From: JACPWY01 sp964603655
GTDB lineage: Bacteria; Bdellovibrionota; FAC87; UBA2466
DNA: 20,625 nt
NCBI GenBank assembly: GCA_964603655.1
Contig: CAZRVZ010000075.1
Coordinates: forward strand, 1-20,625
Reading direction: 5' to 3'
The notes beneath the pieces were generated by a model. It was given only the letters and a program-made list of their open reading frames with translations, ran no database searches and was not told the origin of the DNA. Positions 1-6,774 of this stretch are shown here, piece by piece; positions within the stretch are counted from its first letter, which is position 1, and every line of letters begins with the position of its first letter. The position numbers and the translations under genes are program-made.

Positions 1-139
1 GTCTCGGCAGGCCGGGCTTGCCGCGGGCAGCCGGGTGACATTCATAAACCCATAACCGTGCTGGTTCTTTATTGTAGGTGGCACACCTCGGGCTGCTGTA
101 TGATGACGTCGAACCAGACCAACGAGTCGGGGAGTCTTG

Positions 140-1165
140 ATGCTGTACAACGTGCTGGCGGGGATGTTCTCCAACGACCTCGCGATCGATCTCGGCACCG
201 CCAACACGCTCGTGTACGTCCGCGGGGAAGGTATCGTCCTCAACGAGCCCTCGATCGTCGCCATCCACCAGGCGGACAACTCCGTGCTCGCCGTCGGTCA
301 CGAAGCCAAGGCGATGCTCGGGCGGACGCCGGGGAATATCGTCGCCATCCGTCCGCTGAAGGACGGCGTCATCGCCGACTTCGACGTGACGGAGAAGATG
401 CTGCACTACTTCATCTCGAAGGTGCACAGGCGGCGCACGCTCGTTCGGCCCCGCATCGTGATCGGCGTCCCCTCCGGCATCACCCAGGTCGAGAAGCGCG
501 CGGTCCGCGATTCCGCCATGCAGGCGGGCGCGCGCGAGGTGTACCTCATCGAGGAGCCGATGGCCGCGGCGATCGGCGCGGGTCTGCCGATCCAGGAGCC
601 CGGCGGGAACATGATCGTGGACATCGGCGGCGGCACGACCGAGGTCGCCGTGATCTCCCTGGGCGGAATCGTGCACAGCCAATCGGTCCGGGTGGCTGGC
701 GATAAATTCGACGAAGCGATCATTAGCTATATAAAGCGGCAGTATAATCTTCTTATCGGTGAGCGCACCGCGGAGGGCATCAAGATCGCGATCGGCAATG
801 CTTTTCCCTTCGACGAGGTGAAGTACCACGAGGTGAAGGGCCGCGACCTAGTCGTCGGAAGCCCCAAGTCGGTCACCATCTCGAGCGACGAGATCCGCGA
901 GGCACTGGTTGACCAGGTGAACGTAGTCGTGGACGCCATCAAGCAGACTCTGGAGCAGACGCCTCCGGAGCTCGCCGCCGACATCGTCGACAAGGGCATC
1001 GTGCTGGCGGGTGGCGGCTCACTCCTGGCGAACCTGGATATCCTCATCCGCGAGCGAACGGGCCTGCCCGTCATGTACGCGGATGACCCTCTCAAATGCG
1101 TGGTGATCGGGTCGGGAAAGGTGCTGGATCAGCTCGATCTACTGAAGAACCTCACCATCGAGTGA
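140..1165 (+). CDS. mreB: Rod shape-determining protein MreB (bacterial actin)
   Basis: MreB is a cytoplasmic actin-like ATPase that forms membrane-bound filaments and guides the cell-wall elongation machinery. The 341-residue product has the usual family length. It opens with the phosphate-1 motif DLGTANTLVYV near residue 18, has GVPSGIT and EEPMAAAIGAGLP in the middle, the phosphate-2 motif IVDIGGGTTEVAVISLGGI, the conserved GDKFDEAI...YNLLIGERTAE block, and the adenosine motif GIVLAGGGSLL near the C terminus. I chose ATG at 140 because GGGGAG lies 5-6 bases upstream; a TTG one codon earlier is also open. No mreC or mreD follows: the next gene converges only 8 bases away. The gene is much richer in G+C than everything downstream, with a short AT-rich dip at about 691-760. 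Identity is certain; whether this segment is native to the contig is an open question. Confidence 0.96.
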   Translation: MLYNVLAGMFSNDLAIDLGTANTLVYVRGEGIVLNEPSIVAIHQADNSVLAVGHEAKAMLGRTPGNIVAIRPLKDGVIADFDVTEKMLHYFISKVHRRRTLVRPRIVIGVPSGITQVEKRAVRDSAMQAGAREVYLIEEPMAAAIGAGLPIQEPGGNMIVDIGGGTTEVAVISLGGIVHSQSVRVAGDKFDEAIISYIKRQYNLLIGERTAEGIKIAIGNAFPFDEVKYHEVKGRDLVVGSPKSVTISSDEIREALVDQVNVVVDAIKQTLEQTPPELAADIVDKGIVLAGGGSLLANLDILIRERTGLPVMYADDPLKCVVIGSGKVLDQLDLLKNLTIE

Positions 1166-1173
1166 GAATCAAT

Positions 1174-1956
1174 TTAATGATTCCAAAATTTTTGTCGCCT
1201 GAGTAACTTCAGGTAGTCTTTGGATGTCCGGCGGTGCAACGCCTTAGGGTATTTCGCGTCTGAAGTATAATATTGCGCAAGATTTTTAATTCCCAGGCGG
1301 TCAATGTCCTCGAGCACGCCCTTCATCGAACGGTACCGCTCCCATCCAGCCTTTTCCCGTTTTGCGTAATAGGCCAGAAGTCTATTATCCGAAGGGTCGC
1401 GGTAGCGGTTCCTGTGGACTAGCATCTCGAGCGGCAATCGATCGCGCGGCGCCGGGTTCTCGGCCGGATAGCCTATCACCAGTGAAGTTACAGGCACCAC
1501 GTTAATGGGTAAATTCAGAATCTTCGTAATTCCCGGCGCGCTCCACAGGGTCGTTCCCATGTAGCAAATCCCAAGACCACTACTTTCCGCGGCCACAGCA
1601 ACATTTTGCGCGGCAATCACCGCATCGACCGCAGCCACCATGAAGCTCGTAAAATCGTCAAAGGCATCCTTTGCTCCACGCAGTTTTACCCACCGACGCG
1701 TGCGGTGAAAATCGGCGCAAAAGGTTAGTACGCACCCCGCCTGAAGAATCATCTCCTGTTTGCTGTGTAACAGAAACAGCCTCTTAAGAAGGGCTCGCTG
1801 GGTAGTCACTATTACCGACCAGGTATTGAGGTTACCCGATGAAGATGCCCTAAGTCCGCAGATTAGGATCTCTCGCAGTTTTTTGGACGGGATCACTCGC
1901 CTGCGGTACCGACGAATCGAACGGTGAGAACAAAGGGTTTTAATCACCGGATCCAC
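1174..1956 (-). CDS. NfsA-like FMN-dependent nitroreductase family oxidoreductase
   Basis: Nitroreductase-family flavoproteins reduce nitro compounds, quinones or flavins with NAD(P)H, usually as FMN-bound dimers in the cytoplasm. The product (about 260 residues) begins MDPVIKTLCSHRSIRRY, the typical N terminus of the NfsA/FRP branch, where the HRSIR stretch contacts FMN phosphate. The central AAVDAVIAAQNVAVAAESSGLGICYMG segment and the following PINVVPVTSLVIGYPAENP also fit that branch. The start is GTG at 1956, which overlaps the end of the upstream kinase gene by 17 bases; GTG at 1947 is an alternative that overlaps the kinase stop directly. The frame stays open to 2088, but that part is antisense-like and lies inside the kinase gene. 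It is the last gene of the minus-strand unit starting at 6533. The substrate is unknown. The tail (about residues 200-260) is rich in Lys, Arg and Tyr. Confidence 0.85.
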   Translation of the reverse strand: MDPVIKTLCSHRSIRRYRRRVIPSKKLREILICGLRASSSGNLNTWSVIVTTQRALLKRLFLLHSKQEMILQAGCVLTFCADFHRTRRWVKLRGAKDAFDDFTSFMVAAVDAVIAAQNVAVAAESSGLGICYMGTTLWSAPGITKILNLPINVVPVTSLVIGYPAENPAPRDRLPLEMLVHRNRYRDPSDNRLLAYYAKREKAGWERYRSMKGVLEDIDRLGIKNLAQYYTSDAKYPKALHRRTSKDYLKLLRRQKFWNH

Positions 1957-2947
1957 GGATATGCTCGAGTTGCTCCCTGAGATCCGCCAGTTTTTCATTC
2001 CAAAAACCTGGCGTTCCAAACGCGGGAAAGTATTTCGGGAAGACGGGGTCCTCCCAGCGCTTGGCAATCCAGGCGCAGAAGTGAACATAACGCAAGGCCC
2101 TTAACGGCTCTATGAGCCGCAGCTCGGCGCGATCGAACGCCGACATCTGTTCATAGCCCTCGAGAAATATCTCCCAGGCCACCCGATTGTCCCTTAAGAG
2201 ACCCGGCATGAGAAGCCAAAAATCCTGCACCGTCGGACCGGTGACAAAATCGTCAAAGTCGATGGCAAAGAACGTATCGGTCTTAAGGAGATTTCCCAGA
2301 TGGCAGTCACCATGAATCCGCTGCACCTTGGCCTGGGCAAACCACGGGTCGCACAACTGGCAAATGGACTCCACCGTCTGCACCCAATGGGCGCGTAGCT
2401 CTGTTGGAATATGACCCGCATCGCAAAGATACTTCAGGTTATCAATTCCGTAGGTGAGCGGCGAAAGCCGAATCCGGTGAGATGCCTCTTTTGCCCTTCC
2501 CACCCCGTGAATTCGACCCAGGAGCCTGCCGACCTGCATTAGGTCCTCATCACTCAGCTCATCGGGAGACCGACCGCCTCGCTTGGGAAAGACGCAAAAG
2601 TAAATATCTTCGATTTGCGAGAGGGTCGATCCATCTAAAAACGGTTTGGGTGCGATCACGCTGATTTCTGCCGCTTCGAGCTCCTGGAGAAAACCGTGTT
2701 CCTCGAGAATTTGCGCCTGAGACCATCGTCCGGGCCGGTAAAATTTTACGATTAGAAAACGATCGGCAGGCGTTTTGGGATTGTCTATCTCTATCTCCAC
2801 TTCGTAAACCCGATTTTCCATACTGTTCAAGGTCAGCACGCGCCCCGTGCACTCAAAGCCAGCGCTCTCGACCGCATCCAGAATTTTTTCGGGCGAGAGC
2901 GCAAAGAAAAACCGGGTGGCCTCGTTTCCCCAGACCTGAGTACTCAT
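1940..2947 (-). CDS. srkA: SrkA/YihE-type stress response Ser/Thr kinase
   Basis: SrkA is a cytoplasmic kinase of the aminoglycoside-phosphotransferase fold that in E. coli protects cells from stress-induced death. The 335-residue product matches the family length (about 330). It carries the N-terminal nucleotide-binding half (ENRVYEVEIE and FLIVKFYRPGRW, with the Lys expected to hold ATP phosphates) and the catalytic loop IHGDCHLGNLL with Asp214. The metal-binding segment FFAIDFDDF (Asp230, Asp232) runs into GPTVQDFWLLMPG, a signature of YihE proteins rather than of drug phosphotransferases. The start ATG at 2947 has a weak upstream GGGGTGA and lies 53 bases after the ABC gene stop. It therefore belongs to the same minus-strand unit, followed by the overlapping nitroreductase. 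A 17-codon open frame (2997-2944) ends in an ATGA overlap with this start, which may couple translation. Confidence 0.88.
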   Translation of the reverse strand: MSTQVWGNEATRFFFALSPEKILDAVESAGFECTGRVLTLNSMENRVYEVEIEIDNPKTPADRFLIVKFYRPGRWSQAQILEEHGFLQELEAAEISVIAPKPFLDGSTLSQIEDIYFCVFPKRGGRSPDELSDEDLMQVGRLLGRIHGVGRAKEASHRIRLSPLTYGIDNLKYLCDAGHIPTELRAHWVQTVESICQLCDPWFAQAKVQRIHGDCHLGNLLKTDTFFAIDFDDFVTGPTVQDFWLLMPGLLRDNRVAWEIFLEGYEQMSAFDRAELRLIEPLRALRYVHFCAWIAKRWEDPVFPKYFPAFGTPGFWNEKLADLREQLEHIRGSGD

Positions 2948-3000
2948 CCGTTCACCCCGTTCGCTCCACTCCCCTCAATGGCCACAACCTCAATCATTAC

Positions 3001-4776
3001 TCAAACGGTCCCTTTTTGTTCGTGGAAACTCAAAAACTCCCGAAAAAGGCCACGTGCACGGCTTAATCCCTCATAAGTTCCGTCCTGAATAACCCTACCC
3101 TGTTCCAGGACTATCACCCGATCGCATTGCCTGATGGTACTCAGTCTGTGGGCTATTACGATAGAGGTGCGCCCCGCCAGGATCTCCTCCACCGACAGCA
3201 TGAGCCTGGCCTCCAGGTCTCTATCCAGACTCGCCGTCGCTTCGTCGAAAATTACGATAGGCGGATTAAACACGAGGATTCGCGTAAAGGCTACCAGCTG
3301 CCTCTCACCGACGCTCAAGTTCGTTCCCCCTTCAAACACTCTCATATCGAGACCACCCCGATCGCGGATAAATTCCCATAGTTGGGATTGATGAACACGC
3401 TCGGTCAGGTGTTCGTCGGAACACTCCGTGCCCAGTAATAGATTCTCCCTGAGCGTTCCTTCGACGAGATAGACATCTTGGTGAACAACGCCAATCTCAC
3501 GCCTGAGATCGCCCAAGTTCCAATCCCGCACCGGGTGTCCGTAAAGAAAGATTCCACCCATTTGTGGTTCATAAAATCTGAGGAGAAGTCGCACCAGCGT
3601 CGATTTCCCACTTCCCGTAGGTCCGACCACCGCCACACTGGTTTTAGGAGCGATTTGAAATGAAATTTCGGATAGGGCGAACTCATTTCTTCCGGGATAG
3701 GTGAACGACACCCCATCAAAGACCACCTCACCGCTTGCGCCATCTCTCATACCCGGCCCGGAATCCCAACGAGATCCCAATGTACTGTCCTCGGCCGACT
3801 CGTCCAGAATTTGTCCGATGCGCTCAGCCGCGATACGAGCCGAAAGGTAGTTGTTGTATTTTTCCACTAGATCTCTAATCGGCTGAAAGAGGTTTCGAAC
3901 GTAACCCAAAAAGACCACTACGGTTCCGAGCGTCATCTCGCCTCGAATGACAGCGATTCCTCCCGCTCCCAGAAGGGTCGCCATCGCCACGCCATTGAGC
4001 ACGTTAGCAAAGGGCTGAACTTTCGCATACACGGTCAGTGATTCGATCTGCGCCGCCTCGTGAGCATCAACGATAGAATTAAATTTTTTACCGCGCGCGC
4101 TCTCGGCCCCCAGTCGCTGAATCGTGGCGATGGCGGCGATGTTCTCCCCCAGAAAGGCATTCATCTTCGAAAGTTCGAGCCGAACTCTCTGGTAACCTTG
4201 ATTGAGCAACTCCCCGAAATGAACGATTACCCACACCACCCCTGGAAAGGTGAGGAGTATCGCCGAACCGAGCCGCCAATCCAGTATCAGCATCGCAACC
4301 ACCGTACTTCCAATCACTAAGACGTCCAGAACGAGCACCGAAAGCGAAGCCGTGAATAGCTCCCCCAGCGACTTGATATCATTCATCACGCGCGTCAGGA
4401 GTCGTCCCGTCGGGTTTTTGTCAAAATACCCCACCGGGAGACGCAGAATGTGTTCGAAGAGTTCGCCTCGTAATCGATGCATCAAACGCTGGCCCGTCGT
4501 TTGAATTAAATACGCAAGCCAAGAATCGAGCACGGCCTTGAGACAAATGAGGGCTAAAAACACTTTGCAATTACCCATCAACGCCGCTGAATCTCGATTC
4601 ACCGCGCTATCGACCGCTTTACCGATCCATAGAGGTGAAATCACATCGAGCAGGGTCGTAATGGTAATTAGGACCACACTCGCACCGAGCGCAACCCGGT
4701 GATGTTTCAGCGACGGCATCAGACGGCGGATGAGGCGGGTCAGCCTGATTGGCGAATGAATCTCGGCATCAATCAT
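3001..4776 (-). CDS. Heterodimeric ABC exporter subunit, consensus-site half (MdlB/BmrD/TM288-like)
   Basis: This is a half-transporter of an ABC exporter in the inner membrane, an N-terminal six-helix domain fused to an ATPase domain (591 residues). The transmembrane domain covers about residues 20-315. The nucleotide-binding domain has Walker A GPTGSGKST with Lys391, the Q-loop GVVHQDVYL, Walker B IVIFDEATASLD with the catalytic Glu512, and the H-loop IVIAHRLSTI. The signature motif is LSVGE instead of LSGGQ. A proper catalytic Glu with an altered signature is exactly what the TM288-type partner of an asymmetric heterodimer shows. I chose ATG at 4776 because it overlaps the stop of the partner gene as ATGA; upstream in-frame starts to 4815 lie inside the partner. 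The substrate cannot be read from sequence; the family exports drugs, lipids or peptides. Confidence 0.92.
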   Translation of the reverse strand: MIDAEIHSPIRLTRLIRRLMPSLKHHRVALGASVVLITITTLLDVISPLWIGKAVDSAVNRDSAALMGNCKVFLALICLKAVLDSWLAYLIQTTGQRLMHRLRGELFEHILRLPVGYFDKNPTGRLLTRVMNDIKSLGELFTASLSVLVLDVLVIGSTVVAMLILDWRLGSAILLTFPGVVWVIVHFGELLNQGYQRVRLELSKMNAFLGENIAAIATIQRLGAESARGKKFNSIVDAHEAAQIESLTVYAKVQPFANVLNGVAMATLLGAGGIAVIRGEMTLGTVVVFLGYVRNLFQPIRDLVEKYNNYLSARIAAERIGQILDESAEDSTLGSRWDSGPGMRDGASGEVVFDGVSFTYPGRNEFALSEISFQIAPKTSVAVVGPTGSGKSTLVRLLLRFYEPQMGGIFLYGHPVRDWNLGDLRREIGVVHQDVYLVEGTLRENLLLGTECSDEHLTERVHQSQLWEFIRDRGGLDMRVFEGGTNLSVGERQLVAFTRILVFNPPIVIFDEATASLDRDLEARLMLSVEEILAGRTSIVIAHRLSTIRQCDRVIVLEQGRVIQDGTYEGLSRARGLFREFLSFHEQKGTV

Positions 4777-6533
4777 AATGCGTCCCACTTTGAGTGCGCG
4801 CGCGATCGATGCCACAATGCCTGGTAATGTTTATTCTCGTTCAGTAGCGAGCCGTGGTCACCTCTTCCAACGAGCCTGCCTTCTTTGAGCACCCAGACCT
4901 GCGACAACAGGGGCATTACTGACATACGGTGAGAGGCAATCATGACGGTGGTGCCTGCAAAATCTCGAAACAGGCTATGAATAATCCGATCCTCCACCTC
5001 CACATCGACGGCCGCGAAACAATCATCCAGAATCAGGATGTCCGGCCGCCTGAAAAGGGCGCGAGCCAGAGATAGACGACTCTTTTGACCCCCCGAAAGA
5101 TTCACTCCCCGCTCACCCAGAACACTGTCAAAGCCATCTCGAAGTGCCTGAATCTCAGTTAAGATTCCGGCCACCCTCAGGACATGGCTCAGGCCTTCCG
5201 GGTCGGAATTGATCGTGGAACCCAGAGCAATGTTCGAGCGGATGGTCTCGCTGAACAAAAATATCTGCTGCTCGACACAGGCGATACGCCGCCTGATATC
5301 GGCGCGAGCCAGAGACATGACATCTTCACCACCTACCATAATCGCGCCCGGCCCCGGCTCGTGCAATCGCATCATCAGATTGAAAAGCGTCGTCTTGCCC
5401 GATCCCACGCCACCCACAATGCCAATCTTTTGGCCAGGCTCCACCACCAGATCGGAAAGTTTCAATGAAAAGTTATCGCCATAGGTGAAATCAACCTGTT
5501 TGATTTCAATCCGTAGGGACCGAGCCATTTTCGCCCTATCCAATACATCAACAGCTGGGGTGACGTTCATAATGTTCCTTAATCGCCCAAATGCCGCGAG
5601 CCCCTCCTGGTGGAGTGTCACGCTCCACCCGATCGCCTCCATCGGCCAGGAGAGCTGAACCACGAATCGCTGAAATGCGACGAAGGTGCCGAGCGTGATA
5701 GCGCCCTCAATTACATCCATTCCGCCCAAAACGAGAATCAAAGCGGTGCCGAGCGACGTAATGAGTCCGAGAGCAGGAGAAAAGATTGCCTCGTACCGCG
5801 CCAGACTGACTCCCGTTAAGGCATAATCTCCCGAGAGATCCCGAAAGCGCCGGGATGCAGTGGTCTCCAGCACCAGGGACTTGATGAGCCTCACCGCGCC
5901 GAAGGACTCCTGCGCAAAGGAAGAGAGAGACGACATTTTCCATTGGAGCGCTTCGAATATTTTCTCAATCTTTCTGCCGATCCAGCGGGTCAACCATGGG
6001 ACTAGTGGAAAAAAAGCAAATGCAAGAAGTGTCAACTTCGGCGACATAAACAACATCACCGGAACGATAAGGACAAACATGATGACAGCATCGGCAGCAA
6101 CTAATATCCCGGGCCCCACCGCCATGCGCACCGACTCCACGTCACTTGTCGCACGCGACATCAGATCTCCGGTTTTGACGCTTTGATAAAACGGCAACGG
6201 TAACGACTGCAGATGCGCGTAAAATTCGCGCCGCAGATCGGCTGCAATCCGGGTGGAGGCCCCCATCAGATAGACCCTCCAGAGATAACGCCCAACTGAT
6301 TGCAAGGACATCAACCCCAGAATGCCAAGCGCTGCATAGATGACAGTATCGACGCGCTTTAGCGGAACCGCGTCCAGCACTGATCGGATCAGGAGCGGCA
6401 AAAGAACGTTAATCAGATCGACCCACACCAGCGTAAACAGACCGAATGCATATTCACGCCGGTAGCGGCGCAAAAGCGGCAGAAACGGGTGGGAAAATAG
6501 GAAACTGACGAGTTTTTTGGGCCCACTCACCAC
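4773..6533 (-). CDS. Heterodimeric ABC exporter subunit, degenerate-site half (MdlA/BmrC/TM287-like)
   Basis: This is the first gene of the minus-strand unit, a 586-residue ABC exporter half: a transmembrane domain (about residues 25-315, including the coupling-helix region FYAHLQSLPLPFYQSVKTGDL) fused to an ATPase domain. The ATPase has Walker A GIVGGVGSGKTT with Lys380, the Q-loop CVEQQIFLF, a perfect signature LSGGQ, Walker B ILILDD and the H-loop VMIASHRMS. The residue after the Walker B Asp, normally the catalytic Glu, is Asp504. This is the known hallmark of the degenerate half in heterodimers such as TM287/288 and BmrC/D. The partner gene follows with an ATGA overlap, so the two are made together. 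The start shown is GTG at 6533 (a second GTG follows directly); no strong ribosome site is visible, so the exact start is uncertain. Confidence 0.92.
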   Translation of the reverse strand: MVSGPKKLVSFLFSHPFLPLLRRYRREYAFGLFTLVWVDLINVLLPLLIRSVLDAVPLKRVDTVIYAALGILGLMSLQSVGRYLWRVYLMGASTRIAADLRREFYAHLQSLPLPFYQSVKTGDLMSRATSDVESVRMAVGPGILVAADAVIMFVLIVPVMLFMSPKLTLLAFAFFPLVPWLTRWIGRKIEKIFEALQWKMSSLSSFAQESFGAVRLIKSLVLETTASRRFRDLSGDYALTGVSLARYEAIFSPALGLITSLGTALILVLGGMDVIEGAITLGTFVAFQRFVVQLSWPMEAIGWSVTLHQEGLAAFGRLRNIMNVTPAVDVLDRAKMARSLRIEIKQVDFTYGDNFSLKLSDLVVEPGQKIGIVGGVGSGKTTLFNLMMRLHEPGPGAIMVGGEDVMSLARADIRRRIACVEQQIFLFSETIRSNIALGSTINSDPEGLSHVLRVAGILTEIQALRDGFDSVLGERGVNLSGGQKSRLSLARALFRRPDILILDDCFAAVDVEVEDRIIHSLFRDFAGTTVMIASHRMSVMPLLSQVWVLKEGRLVGRGDHGSLLNENKHYQALWHRSRAHSKWDAL

Positions 6534-6710
6534 ACTATTTTAGGGACCCACCTGCTAATCGTCACGCGGTTCTATTACGTAGTGCGTTACGTACCTTTTC
6601 CCCAGATCTGCCGACAAGAGTCTTAAGACGTTATCTGAATTCAACAAACACCTCAAAAGTCTCCCCAGCAGTCCGCTATGCTGAGCGACTCCAGACACCC
6701 GACCCGGGCT

Positions 6711-6738
6711 TTGACTTTCAGCAACTGATACACATACT
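6711..6738 (+). promoter_or_regulatory. Possible sigma-70-type promoter for clpB
   Basis: TTGACT (6711-6716) is followed after 16 bases by CATACT (6733-6738), which matches 4 of 6 bases of the -10 consensus and would give a leader of about 30 bases. GAGG lies 4 bases before the clpB ATG. The box match is moderate and not proof. I saw neither a CIRCE element nor a clear sigma-32 box in this 241-base divergent region, although clpB is usually heat-inducible. Confidence 0.35.
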
Positions 6739-6774
6739 TATTTAGAGATCGTAAGGGTAAATAAACGAGGTTTT

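Noticed and set aside
58..705. 215-codon frame overlapping mreB on the plus strand
   Set aside because: Arg/Gly/His-rich translation typical of an alternative frame in GC-rich coding DNA; mreB is certain in the other frame.
1957..2088. Upstream extension of the nitroreductase to a 304-residue protein
   Set aside because: The extra 44 residues lie within srkA in another frame and do not resemble a nitroreductase N terminus; family homology begins at MDPVIKTLCSHRSIR.
6620..6629. GTCTTAAGAC perfect 10-bp palindrome between the ABC and clpB genes
   Set aside because: One such palindrome in a 240-base region is reasonably likely by chance, and there is no second copy.
6534..6774. CIRCE or sigma-32 heat-shock element for clpB
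   Set aside because: Neither TTAGCACTC-type repeats nor a CTTGAA / CCCCAT-type pair is present.
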